Source of the DNA: Bradyrhizobium sp. dw_78
Lineage (GTDB): Bacteria; Pseudomonadota; Alphaproteobacteria; Rhizobiales; Xanthobacteraceae
NCBI RefSeq assembly: GCF_018449525.1
Contig: NZ_JAAVUS010000007.1
Location: 310,001 to 374,000, forward strand
Length of the DNA: 64,000 nt
Direction: 5' to 3'
Each line of letters begins with the position of its first letter. Within the stretch, counting starts at the first letter, position 1. The notes under the pieces were generated by a model. The model was not told where the DNA came from. It worked only from the letters and a program-made list of their open reading frames with translations, and ran no database searches. The translations under genes were made by a program, and so were the position numbers. Positions 30,046 to 38,019 of this stretch are shown here, in pieces.

Positions 30046-30918
30046 TCAGGCGACGCTGGCGAACAATGCCGGGTCGAAATGCCCCTCATATTCGAACGTC
30101 GCCGTGCCCGTCATCAGGACGTGATCGTCGCGCTCGCGCCATTCGACGGTGAGATCACCGCCGGGCAATGTCATCTGCACAGTGCGATTGGCGCGCTTCA
30201 GCCGCGCGGCCGCCACCGCCGTGGCGCAGGCCGCGGAGCCGCAGGCCTTGGTCAGCCCCGCGCCGCGCTCCCAGGTACGGATCGTGATATGGCCACGGTC
30301 GACGATGTGCGCGAGCGTGATATTGGCGCGCTCCGGAAAGATCGGGTGATTTTCCAGGAGCGGCCCGAAGCGGGCGAGGTCATAGGCGTTGACGTCGTCG
30401 ACCCAGAAGATTGCATGCGGATTGCCCATGCTGACCGCCGACGGCGAATGCAGCAGCGGCGCGTCGATCGGCCCGACCTGCAATTCGATATAACGGGTGT
30501 CGCGGAATTCCTCCGCGAGCGGAATATCCTGCCAGCCGAATTTCGGCGCGCCCATGTCGACGGTGTAGAGATCGGGAGCCGGCCCCTGCCAGCAGTTCAG
30601 CAGGCCGGCGCGGGTCTCGAACGTGACGGCGGTCTGGCCGGTCTTCTCGAACAGCCGGCGCACCACGCAGCGCATGCCGTTGCCGCAGGCGCCGGCCTCC
30701 GAACCGTCATTGTTGTAGATGCGGACAAAGGCTTCGGTGCCCTGCAGCCGCGGCGGCTGCAGCACCATGAGCTGATCGTAGGGCACGCCGGCGGGCGAGG
30801 CGACCGCGCGCGCTTCCTCCGGCGTCACGGTGCCGGGCGCATCACGCAGATCGACCACGACGATTTCGTTGCCGATGCCGTTCATCTTGGCAAATGCGTG
30901 GTTGGCCAGCGTGCTCAT
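30046..30918 (-). CDS. dapF: Diaminopimelate epimerase
   Basis: Interconverts LL- and meso-diaminopimelate for lysine and peptidoglycan synthesis. 290 aa from ATG 30918 (MSTLANHAFAKMNGIGN). The two catalytic cysteines of this cofactor-independent epimerase are present: C78 in AGACGNGMRC and C226 in KACGSAACAT. Upstream codons to 31014 are open but not family-like. dapF-mtaB is a common alphaproteobacterial pair. Confidence 0.95.
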   Translation of the reverse strand: MSTLANHAFAKMNGIGNEIVVVDLRDAPGTVTPEEARAVASPAGVPYDQLMVLQPPRLQGTEAFVRIYNNDGSEAGACGNGMRCVVRRLFEKTGQTAVTFETRAGLLNCWQGPAPDLYTVDMGAPKFGWQDIPLAEEFRDTRYIELQVGPIDAPLLHSPSAVSMGNPHAIFWVDDVNAYDLARFGPLLENHPIFPERANITLAHIVDRGHITIRTWERGAGLTKACGSAACATAVAAARLKRANRTVQMTLPGGDLTVEWRERDDHVLMTGTATFEYEGHFDPALFASVA

Positions 30919-30989
30919 GAAAATTCCCGATTTATGCCTGCTTATATGGCCAATGGTGCCGGATTGGCCAGTATCCGCGGCAGGGGCGC

Positions 30990-31005
30990 ATGACATATCT
31001 GTCAT
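30990..31005. promoter_or_regulatory. Small palindrome in the dapF / effector-binding-protein divergent region
   Basis: ATGACA-TATC-TGTCAT, a perfect 6-bp dyad with a 4-bp spacer, lies in the 196-bp divergent region, 72 bp from dapF and 110 bp from the plus-strand gene. It has the size of a dimeric regulator operator. No regulator gene is adjacent. Confidence 0.25.
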
Positions 31006-31114
31006 GGGACGCAAGCCGGACTTGCGTGTTAGGAGTAGCGGCTTTCAGCGACATGGGCCGGGATACGCCGCGCGACGGCTTCGGAATGGCGCTTTTGGGG
31101 ATGGAGAATACCGA

Positions 31115-31855
31115 ATGAATCGCTTCAAATCTTTCCGCCTTGCCGTGGTCGCATTGGTCCCGATCGCGGCGATCGCCCTGGGCGGCATCGCACTGGCGCA
31201 AGCGCCGTCCGCGACACCGGCGCCGGCTCCGTCTGCCACCCCGGCCCCGTCTGCGACGCCTGCCCCGTCCGCGACACCCGCGCCTTCCGCAACGCCGGTC
31301 CCGCCGCCCGCCGAAAACAAGTCACCGGCGGACAGCCCCGCGGCAGCCCAGACTCCCGCACCGCCGCCCCCGCCGGCGGCCGGAGTTCAGACCGCCGATC
31401 CGTTCGGCGAGGAAATCACGCTGGAGCCGAAAACGGTGGTCGTCCTCAAGGGCAACGCCAATTGGGACTCGGCGTTCGACACCCTGATGGATTCCTTCAA
31501 GGTGCTGTCGGGCCTGCTCGACAAGCAGGGCATCAAGCCCTCGGGCAATCCGATGATCGTCTACACCTCCACCGACGATACCGGCTTCACCTATATGGCC
31601 GAAATTCCGGTCGATCAGGAGCCGAAGAACCTGACCAAGGCCATGAACATGGGCAAATCGCCCGACGGCAAGGCGCTGAAATTTGTCCATCGCGGCTCCT
31701 ACGACAACATGGACAACACCTATGAGGCCATCACCAACCACCTCGACGACAAGAAGCTCGAGGCCAAGGACACCTTCATCGAGGAATACATCACCGATCC
31801 CCTGAAGACGGAGGAAGATAAGCTGGTGATCAACGTCTATGTGCCGCTGAAGTGA
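31115..31855 (+). CDS. Exported GyrI/SOUL-like effector-binding domain protein
   Basis: 246 aa. A signal peptide covers about 1-29 (AIALGGIALAQA), then a Pro/Ala/Ser/Thr linker of PSATPA repeats and poly-proline (about 30-95). The C-terminal domain (about 97-246) resembles the AraC/GyrI effector-binding fold (GNPMIVYTSTDDTGFTYMAEIPV, KFVHRGSYDNMDNTYEAI, DTFIEEYITDP). In regulators that domain binds small amphipathic ligands; here there is no DNA-binding domain and the protein should be periplasmic or lipid-facing. Ligand unknown. The stop overlaps a possible GTG start of the next gene, so they form a pair. Confidence 0.75.
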   Translation: MNRFKSFRLAVVALVPIAAIALGGIALAQAPSATPAPAPSATPAPSATPAPSATPAPSATPVPPPAENKSPADSPAAAQTPAPPPPPAAGVQTADPFGEEITLEPKTVVVLKGNANWDSAFDTLMDSFKVLSGLLDKQGIKPSGNPMIVYTSTDDTGFTYMAEIPVDQEPKNLTKAMNMGKSPDGKALKFVHRGSYDNMDNTYEAITNHLDDKKLEAKDTFIEEYITDPLKTEEDKLVINVYVPLK

Positions 31856-31860
31856 GCCGG

Positions 31861-32556
31861 ATGAAATACCGCACCCTCCTCGCCGTCATAACCGCAAGCG
31901 CGTTGCTCGCCACGCCCGCTTTGGCGGAGACCGACTTTCCGCCGGCCATCTCCGTGACCGGCGAAGCCACGATCTCGGTGCCGCCGGACCAGGCGCAGAT
32001 CGAGGCCGGCGCCACCTCGGACGCCAGGACCGCGCGCGAGGCGTCCGACGCCAATAACGCCGCGATGGGCAGACTGTTATCGGCATTGAAGGCCGCCAAT
32101 ATCGACGAAAAGGATATCCAGACCTCGCGTCTGTCGTTGCAGCCGCAATATGCGCCCAACCACACCCCGCCAACGGTCACCGGCTATCGCGCCAGCAACC
32201 ATGTGACGGTCCTGCTTCGCGACATCACCAAGGTCGCCAGCACCATCGATGTTCTGGTCGGCGCCGGCGCGACCGATCTCGGCGGCATCAGTTTCACGGT
32301 ATCGCAGGCTTCGAAACGGCTCGACGAGGCCCGTGCGCAGGCCATCACTGATGCCCGCCGCAAGGCCGAAATCTACGCCAGGACTGCCGGTGTGACGCTC
32401 GGCGCGCCGCTCCGTATTTCCGAGGAAGGCGCACCTGTACCCATGTTCCGCGCCAGGATGGCCGCCGCGCCGATGGCCACGACGCCCGTCGCGTCGGGCG
32501 AAGAGACGCTGTCGGTGACGGTGAATGCATCCTGGGCGATCAAGCAGGAAAAATAA
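31861..32556 (+). CDS. SIMPL domain-containing protein (DUF541), exported
   Basis: 231 aa. Signal peptide about 1-22 (ALLATPALA), then the SIMPL/DUF541 domain with ISVTGEATISVPPDQAQIEAG, NYxVSNHVTVLLRD-like YRASNHVTVLLRD, and the late ARAQAITDARRKAEIYA block. The family includes the Brucella surface antigen BP26; oligomeric periplasmic or outer-membrane rings have been described. ATG at 31861 is the likely start; a GTG at 31852 overlaps the previous stop. Probably co-expressed with the effector-binding protein. Confidence 0.88.
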   Translation: MKYRTLLAVITASALLATPALAETDFPPAISVTGEATISVPPDQAQIEAGATSDARTAREASDANNAAMGRLLSALKAANIDEKDIQTSRLSLQPQYAPNHTPPTVTGYRASNHVTVLLRDITKVASTIDVLVGAGATDLGGISFTVSQASKRLDEARAQAITDARRKAEIYARTAGVTLGAPLRISEEGAPVPMFRARMAAAPMATTPVASGEETLSVTVNASWAIKQEK

Positions 32557-32606
32557 GCGGCACAGCGGCAATACATACGGGACCGTCGTCCTCGCGGAGA
32601 CGGAGC

Positions 32607-32674
32607 CCCATAACCACAGGGCATTGTTGCAGCGACGATGGCGGCCACGGCAAGCTAACATCTGTGGTTATGGG
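32607..32674. repeat. Palindromic repeat, CCATAACCAC family (copy 1)
   Basis: Perfect 13-bp arms CCCATAACCACAG (32607-32619) and CTGTGGTTATGGG (32662-32674), in the gap between the convergent SIMPL and metallo-hydrolase genes. A diverged copy is at 36780-36853. Confidence 0.8.
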
Positions 32675-32715
32675 TCCCGGATCGCGTTCGCTCCGCTCAC
32701 TTGTCCGGGACGACG

Positions 32716-33696
32716 TCAAACCTCCACCACCTGCCCTGGCTTCAGCGCGACAAACCGCTCGCGCGGCAGGTTTGCTGCATCGAGCGCCTCGGCGAGCGCG
32801 ATGGCCGGCGCATCGATCGCCTCGTCCGTCAATTGGAACGTGCCGTGGTGATGCGCCAGCGCCTGTACGGCGCCGCAATCGGCCAGGGCCTTCACGGCAT
32901 CGAACGGGTTCATATGCTGGTCGCGCATGAACCAGCGCGGCTCATAGGCGCCGATCGGCAGGATCGCCAGCCGCAGCGGGCCATGCGCTTCGGCGACCCG
33001 GCGGAAATGCCTTCCATCGCCATAGCCGGAGTCGCAGACGATGTAGATCTTGCCGGCCGGCGTCTCCAGCACGAAGCTCGCCCACAGCGCCTTGTTGCGG
33101 TCGAACAATCCGCGCGCCGACCAGTGCCGCGTCGGCACCAGGGTCACAGCAGCGCCATTGCCAAGATCGACGCGGTCGTGCCAGTCGAATGCCTCGGCCT
33201 TGATCGCGGAATCGGCCTTGCGCATGGTGATGTCGTTGCCGAGCGGCGTGACCACCCGCGGCGAAAATCGCGCGGCGAGCTTTGACAGCGTCGCGACATC
33301 GAGATGATCGTAATGGCCGTGCGAGACCAGCACGACATCGATCTTCGGCAACGCCTCGAATGCAATGCCGGGGTCGTTGCGGCGCTTCGGCCCGGCAAAT
33401 GTGAACGGCGAGACCCGTTCCGACCACACCGGGTCGACCAGGATGTTCAGCCCCGCGGTCTGGATCAGCCAGCTTGCATGGCCGACAAACGAGAACCGCA
33501 CCCCGGCGCCTTCGACGCGCGCCGGCGGGATGTCGGCATGAGGGCTCGGTACCCAGTCGGGCCACCTGACCCGCTGCCGGCCGCCGCCGAACTGCCAGCG
33601 CAGCACCTCGCGCAGACTTTTTGGCGGGGAGCCGTCGGGATCGAAGAAATGCGTGCCGTTGAAGTGATCGGACGTTACGCCGGAATAGCTGCTCAT
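32716..33696 (-). CDS. MBL-fold metal-dependent hydrolase (NAPE-PLD/UlaG-like)
   Basis: 326-aa metallo-beta-lactamase-fold enzyme. The dinuclear metal motif HGHYDHLD is at 126-133, with earlier HASW (73-76) and later ligands in CDSGYGDGRHF. The overall pattern (HFFDPDG near the N terminus, IGAYEPRWFMRDQHMNP) matches the group related to N-acyl-phosphatidylethanolamine phospholipase D and outer-membrane-lipid-acting RomA-type proteins. No signal peptide, so cytosolic. Substrate unknown. ATG at 33696. Confidence 0.85.
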   Translation of the reverse strand: MSSYSGVTSDHFNGTHFFDPDGSPPKSLREVLRWQFGGGRQRVRWPDWVPSPHADIPPARVEGAGVRFSFVGHASWLIQTAGLNILVDPVWSERVSPFTFAGPKRRNDPGIAFEALPKIDVVLVSHGHYDHLDVATLSKLAARFSPRVVTPLGNDITMRKADSAIKAEAFDWHDRVDLGNGAAVTLVPTRHWSARGLFDRNKALWASFVLETPAGKIYIVCDSGYGDGRHFRRVAEAHGPLRLAILPIGAYEPRWFMRDQHMNPFDAVKALADCGAVQALAHHHGTFQLTDEAIDAPAIALAEALDAANLPRERFVALKPGQVVEV

Positions 33697-33786
33697 GCGC
33701 TTCGATTGGCCCCAAAATGCAGGTTACGGCAAGGAGTTAAGCGCTCCGCAAGGCGAACGAAAGTCCCGCCTTTCCGGCAAGTTTCC

Positions 33787-33815
33787 TTGACTTTCCGGGG
33801 CCGGGAGGGTTTAAC
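33787..33815 (+). promoter_or_regulatory. ffh: Candidate sigma-70 promoter for ffh
   Basis: TTGACT (33787-33792), a 17-nt spacer, then TTTAAC (33810-33815). It lies in the 346-bp gene-free region 33697-34042 ahead of ffh, which would give a leader of about 220 nt containing two palindromic repeats. Pattern-based only. Confidence 0.4.
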
Positions 33816-33966
33816 CTCGCCACTTCCTCGGAAAGATTTATCTTTTCGACCCGCCGACCGGCCCGCGAGACCGGAGGCCAACGCCCGACAGCGCGATGCG
33901 CCCTCGGGCGCGAAATTGTTTGGACTATCGGTCTTGGCGCTGATCGCCAAGACGCATTGATGACCC

Positions 33967-34025
33967 CCTCTCCCATGGAGAGAGGTGAAGAGACAGACGT
34001 GGATGGCCGGGACAAGCCCGGCCAT
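33967..34025. repeat. Two short palindromic repeats in the ffh leader
   Basis: First, CCTCTC (33967-33972) with GAGAGG (33980-33985), of the CCTCTCCC family. Second, a perfect 9-bp stem ATGGCCGGG (34003-34011) with CCCGGCCAT (34017-34025). The second ends 4 nt before the ffh ribosome-binding site (AAGGA at 34030-34034), so it could affect translation. Confidence 0.65.
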
Positions 34026-34042
34026 GGCGAAGGAAAACGGCA

Positions 34043-35593
34043 TTGTTCGACAATCTGTCGGAAAAGCTTGGTGGCATTCTCGATCGGCTGACGGGCCGCG
34101 GCGCGCTCAGCGAGGCGGACGTCGACGCCGCGATGCGCGAGGTGCGCCGCGCGCTGCTCGAAGCCGACGTCTCGCTCGACGTGGTCCGCGGCTTCATCGA
34201 TCGCGTCCGCGAACAGGCCGTCGGCGCCACCGTGGTCAAGTCGGTGACGCCCGGCCAGATGGTGGTGAAGATCGTTCACGACGAACTGGTCGCCACGCTG
34301 GGCTCGGATGGTCAAACCATCGACCTCAACGCGGTGCCGCCGGTCGCGATCATGATGGTCGGCCTGCAAGGCTCCGGCAAGACCACCACCACCGCGAAAC
34401 TCGCCCGCCGCCTGACACAGCGCGACAAGCGCAAGGTGCTGATGGCCTCGCTCGACGTCTACCGTCCGGCGGCGATGGAGCAGCTCGCGGTGCTGGGCCG
34501 CGATCTCGAAATCCAGACCCTGCCGATCGTCGAAGGGCAAAAGCCGCCGCAGATCGCGCGCCGCGCCTTGGAAGCCGGCAAGCTCGGCGGCTACGACGTG
34601 GTGCTGCTCGACACCGCCGGCCGCACCACGCTCGACGAAGAGATGATGAGCGAGGCGGCGGAGATCAAATCGGTCGCCAATCCGCATGAGGTGCTGCTGG
34701 TCGCCGATGCGCTCACCGGCCAGGACGCCGTCAACCTGGCGCGCTCGTTCGACCAGCGCGTCGGCCTCACCGGCATCGTGCTGACGCGGGTCGACGGCGA
34801 TGGCCGCGGCGGCGCGGCGCTGTCGATGCGCGCGGTCACCGGCAAGCCGATCAAGCTGATCGGCACCGGTGAAAAAACCGACGCGCTGGAGGATTTCCAC
34901 CCCAGCCGGATCGCGGGCCGCATCCTCGGCATGGGCGACGTGGTATCGCTGGTCGAAAAGGCCGCGGCCAATATCGATGCCGAGAAAGCCGCGCGCGTCG
35001 CCGAGAAGATGCGCAAGGGCAAGTTCGATCTGGCCGACATGCGCGAGCAGTTGATGCAGATGGCCAGCATGGGCGGCATCAGCGGGCTGATGGGCATGAT
35101 GCCCGGCGTTGCGAAAATGAAGAACCAGATCGCCAATGCCGGCATCGACGACAAGATCATCAAGCGCCAGGTCGCGGTGATCGACTCGATGACGCGCGAG
35201 GAGCGCAAGAATCCGGATGTCCTGAAGGCGAGCCGCAAGAAACGCATCGCTTCCGGCGCCGGCGTCAAGGTCGAGGACGTCAACAAGCTGCTCAAGATGC
35301 ACCGGAACATGGCCGACATGATGAAGGCGATGGGTTCGGGCAAGCGCGGCCCGCTCGCCGGCATCGCGCAGGCGATGGGCTTTGGCGGCGGCATGCCCTC
35401 GCCCGAACAGATGAAGGCGCTGGCGGAGAAAATGCCCGGCGGCGCCGCGCCGGGCGGCATGCCCGCGCTGCCGAAAGATCTTCCCGCGGGTCTGCGCTCC
35501 GGTCTGCCGAACCTGCCCGGACTTACCGGCCTGAGCGGCAAGCCAAACCTGCCGGGCCTCGGCGGCTTTCCCGGACTGGGGAAGAAGAAATGA
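34043..35593 (+). CDS. ffh: Signal recognition particle protein Ffh
   Basis: SRP54 GTPase that binds signal sequences and 4.5S RNA. 516 aa. Seen: N domain, G1 GLQGSGKTT at 107-115, G3 DTAGRTTLDEE, and a methionine-rich M domain (MGMMPGV, NMADMMKAMGSG). The C terminus is an unusual Gly/Pro/Leu tail of GL-x-NLPGL-type repeats ending GKKK. The start is TTG at 34043, giving the canonical MFDNLSEKLGG, with AAGGA 8 nt upstream; the ATG at 34024 is out of frame. A rare start in an essential gene. ftsY is 6 kb away. rpsP follows after a palindromic repeat. Confidence 0.96.
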   Translation: MFDNLSEKLGGILDRLTGRGALSEADVDAAMREVRRALLEADVSLDVVRGFIDRVREQAVGATVVKSVTPGQMVVKIVHDELVATLGSDGQTIDLNAVPPVAIMMVGLQGSGKTTTTAKLARRLTQRDKRKVLMASLDVYRPAAMEQLAVLGRDLEIQTLPIVEGQKPPQIARRALEAGKLGGYDVVLLDTAGRTTLDEEMMSEAAEIKSVANPHEVLLVADALTGQDAVNLARSFDQRVGLTGIVLTRVDGDGRGGAALSMRAVTGKPIKLIGTGEKTDALEDFHPSRIAGRILGMGDVVSLVEKAAANIDAEKAARVAEKMRKGKFDLADMREQLMQMASMGGISGLMGMMPGVAKMKNQIANAGIDDKIIKRQVAVIDSMTREERKNPDVLKASRKKRIASGAGVKVEDVNKLLKMHRNMADMMKAMGSGKRGPLAGIAQAMGFGGGMPSPEQMKALAEKMPGGAAPGGMPALPKDLPAGLRSGLPNLPGLTGLSGKPNLPGLGGFPGLGKKK

Positions 35594-35600
35594 GGAGTTT

Positions 35601-35699
35601 CGTCATTCCGGAGCGACGCGAAGCGTCGAACCCGGAATCTCAACGTGAATGATCGCGAGAGTCCGGGTCTGCGTGCTACGCACGCATCCCGGAATGACG
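35601..35699. repeat. Palindromic repeat, CGTCATTCCGG family (copy 2)
   Basis: Perfect arms CGTCATTCCGG (35601-35611) and CCGGAATGACG (35689-35699), extended by TTT/GAAA-type flanks, fill most of the ffh-rpsP gap. The same family as 26086-26196. Confidence 0.8.
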
Positions 35700-35740
35700 C
35701 GAAACAACAAACAGCAAACCAGGATTTGAAGGAGAACCAA

Positions 35741-36073
35741 ATGTCAGTCGTTATCCGCCTCGCCCGCGCCGGCACCAAGAAGCGCCCGGTCTATCATGTC
35801 GTCGTCGCCGACTCCCGCTTTCCGCGCGACGGCCGTTTCATCGAGCGCCTCGGCCATTTCAACCCGCTGCTTCCGAAGGACAGCGAGGCCCGGCTCAAGC
35901 TCGACATGGACAAGGTCAAGGCCTGGCTCGCCAAGGGCGCGCAGCCGTCCGACCGCGTGACCCGCTTCCTTGATGCCGCTGGCGTCGTGAAGCGCGCGGC
36001 GCGCAACAATCCGGAAAAGGCCGTGCCGCGCAAGGAGCGCAAGGCCGCGGCCGAAGCCGCTGCCAAATCGTAA
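35741..36073 (+). CDS. rpsP: 30S ribosomal protein S16
   Basis: 110 aa. MSVVIRLARAGTKKRPVYHVVVAD and RDGRFIERLGHFNP are the S16 signatures, with a basic, alanine-rich C-terminal extension common in alphaproteobacteria. ATG at 35741 has AAGGAG 7 nt upstream; the open frame back to 35645 is only read-through of the repeat. First gene of the rpsP-rimM-trmD-rplS unit. Confidence 0.97.
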   Translation: MSVVIRLARAGTKKRPVYHVVVADSRFPRDGRFIERLGHFNPLLPKDSEARLKLDMDKVKAWLAKGAQPSDRVTRFLDAAGVVKRAARNNPEKAVPRKERKAAAEAAAKS

Positions 36074-36090
36074 GGCTTCGCATGATCCCG

Positions 36091-36212
36091 GCCTCATGCT
36101 TCGAGACGCACGGCTTGTGCCGTGCTCCTCGGCATGAGGATCTGTTGCCCTGTTCCGCGCAGCCAACTCCTGGTCCCCAGGAGCGCATTCTTCGCATCTC
36201 GAAGGATGAGGC
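36091..36212. repeat. Palindromic repeat, CATCCTTCGAGACG family (copy 2)
   Basis: GCCTCATGCTTCGAGA (36091-36106) pairs with TCTCGAAGGATGAGGC (36197-36212) with one mismatch. It fills the rpsP-rimM gap, ending 6 nt before the rimM ATG, so the right arm overlaps the expected ribosome-binding region (AAGGATGAGG). Confidence 0.8.
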
Positions 36213-36218
36213 CCGCTG

Positions 36219-36785
36219 ATGCCGCCGCAAATCTGCGTCGCCCGGATCGGCGCCGCGCATGGCGTCCGCGGCCAGGTCAAGCTGTGGACCTTCACCGAAG
36301 ACCCGCTGGCGGTGAAACAGTACGGGCCGCTTGGCACCAAGGACGGCGCCCGCCAGTTCGAGGTGACGCATGTCCGCGAATCCAAGGACCATCTGGTGGC
36401 GACGCTGAAGGGCATCGCCACCCGCGACGAGGCCGAACGGCTCAACGGCATCGAACTCTACATTGCGCGTGACCAGCTGCCGGCGACCGACGAGGACGAA
36501 TATTACCACGCCGACCTGATCGGGCTCGCCGCGGTGACCACCGCGGACGCGCCGCTCGGCCGTGTCGTCGCGATTCATAATTTCGGCGCCGGCGACATTA
36601 TCGAGATCGCGCCGCCGCAAGGCGCGACCATGCTGCTGCCGTTCACTAACGCCGTGGTGCCCACGGTCGATCTTGCCGGCGGACGCGTGGTGATCGAATT
36701 GCCGGAAGAAGTTGATGGCGACGACGCGGTTGGCACTGAGGAGGATTTCTCCCCGGGTCGTCCCCGCGAATGCGGGGACCCATAA
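36219..36785 (+). CDS. rimM: Ribosome maturation factor RimM
   Basis: Binds S19 and assists 30S head assembly. 188 aa: an N-terminal RimM beta-barrel (ICVARIGAAHGVRGQVKL) and a C-terminal PRC-like domain (YYHADLIGL, GAGDIIEI, LLPFTNAVVPTVD). The last 11 or so residues (from about 178, GRPRECGDP) and the stop codon are encoded by a palindromic repeat, so the original C terminus appears to have been replaced. The domain itself ends before this tail and should be functional. Confidence 0.94.
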   Translation: MPPQICVARIGAAHGVRGQVKLWTFTEDPLAVKQYGPLGTKDGARQFEVTHVRESKDHLVATLKGIATRDEAERLNGIELYIARDQLPATDEDEYYHADLIGLAAVTTADAPLGRVVAIHNFGAGDIIEIAPPQGATMLLPFTNAVVPTVDLAGGRVVIELPEEVDGDDAVGTEEDFSPGRPRECGDP

Positions 36786-36853
36786 CCACTATTGTTTGTT
36801 CTTAGACTGGATTGGGCCTTAGCTGTACACAACATAGCCGGCTATGGTTATGG
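36750..36853. repeat. Palindromic repeats at the rimM 3' end, incl. CCATAACCA family (copy 2)
   Basis: A GTCCCCGCGAATGCGGGGAC hairpin (36760-36779) lies inside the rimM reading frame and is followed by CCATAACCA (36780-36788), inverted to TGGTTATGG (36845-36853). The rimM stop TAA (36783-36785) is within the left arm. Confidence 0.75.
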
Positions 36854-36919
36854 ATTCCGGCTCACGCTCGCTTGGCCGGGACTGGTGCGTTTTGTATTCG
36901 CAGATAATACCGGTCGGGA

Positions 36920-38011
36920 ATGGCTGACATGACCAACACCCACAGAGCCTGGCGGCTGCACGCGCACAATGATCTGCGATTCGACGCGGTCGAGACGCCC
37001 CGGCCCGCGCCCGATGGCGTTGTGGTCAGGATCGAAGCCGGCATGGTGTTGTCCTATATGGGCAAGGTGCTATCGGGTTCGGTGCCCTACAACCTGCCGC
37101 CAATGCCTTTCGTGCCCGGCACCAATGCGATCGCGCGGGTGATCGCGGCCGGCGAGAACGTCAGCCATGTCCGTAACGGCGACCGGGTTTTCCTCAGTCC
37201 GCATTTGCGCGGCGATGTGCCGAGCCCTGAGGCGCCGCAGATCCTGATCGGGCTGACGGCGACGGTCACAACAGCGGAGGCGCTGGCGCTGCAAGCGCGC
37301 TGGCGCGACGGCGTGTTCGCCGAGATCGCACACTGGCCGGCGGCCTGCGTCACGCCGCTGACCCGGCTGGACGACAGGCCTGCGACCCAACTGATCGGAC
37401 TGGCCAAACTGATCGTGCCGTTCGGCGGCCTGCAGCGCTCTGGCCTGTGCGGCGGCGACACCATCATCATCAACGGCGCGACCGGCTATTTCGGTTCCGG
37501 CGCGGTCATGCTGGCGGTTGCGATGGGTGCGGGGCGCGTGGTCGCCGTCGGGCGAAAAGCTGAAGCGCTGGACTCGCTGCGGGAGGCTTTTGGCCCTCGC
37601 GTCATCCCCGCTCCTGTCAGCGGCGACGCCGCTAAGGATCTTGCGACCATCCGCCATGCCAGCGGCGGCGCCGCCGACGTCGCGCTGGATCTGCTCGGCA
37701 ATGCCAAGAGCACCTCGACCACGTTGTCGTCGCTGCGCGCACTGAAGCGCGGCGGACGCCTGGTGATCATGGGGAGTGCGGAGGTGCCCCTGGAGCTTTC
37801 GTTCCGCGAAATGCTGGCAAATGACTGGGAAGTCGTCGGCCAGTTCATGTATGCGCGGACGGCGCCGGGCCAGCTCGCGGCGCTGGCCGCCGAAGGTCTG
37901 CTCGATCTTGGCAAGATCATCGTGACGACGTTCAAGCTCGCGGATTTCAGGCAGGCCGTCGAGGCCGCGGCCCTGATGCAGGGACTCGATCTGACCGCCG
38001 TGGTGCCGTAA
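36920..38011 (+). CDS. Zinc-type alcohol dehydrogenase-like protein (MDR superfamily)
   Basis: Medium-chain dehydrogenase/reductase-like protein of about 363 aa. GroES-like N-terminal half and a Rossmann half with GATGYFGSGAVMLAVAMGAG; the ends fit the quinone oxidoreductase/alcohol dehydrogenase layout. The usual catalytic-zinc cysteine/histidine (GHE) motif is not visible; VPGTNAIARVIAAG occupies its position, so a zinc-independent reductase is likely. Start ATG 36920, or 36929 which has GGGAA 8 nt upstream. It interrupts the rimM-trmD pair and precedes trmD by 8 nt, so is probably co-transcribed. Confidence 0.8.
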   Translation: MADMTNTHRAWRLHAHNDLRFDAVETPRPAPDGVVVRIEAGMVLSYMGKVLSGSVPYNLPPMPFVPGTNAIARVIAAGENVSHVRNGDRVFLSPHLRGDVPSPEAPQILIGLTATVTTAEALALQARWRDGVFAEIAHWPAACVTPLTRLDDRPATQLIGLAKLIVPFGGLQRSGLCGGDTIIINGATGYFGSGAVMLAVAMGAGRVVAVGRKAEALDSLREAFGPRVIPAPVSGDAAKDLATIRHASGGAADVALDLLGNAKSTSTTLSSLRALKRGGRLVIMGSAEVPLELSFREMLANDWEVVGQFMYARTAPGQLAALAAEGLLDLGKIIVTTFKLADFRQAVEAAALMQGLDLTAVVP

Positions 38012-38019
38012 CAGAGGCC

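Noticed and set aside
33737..35302. A 521-codon minus-strand open frame opposite ffh
   Set aside because: Antisense shadow; ffh on the plus strand has complete G and M domains.
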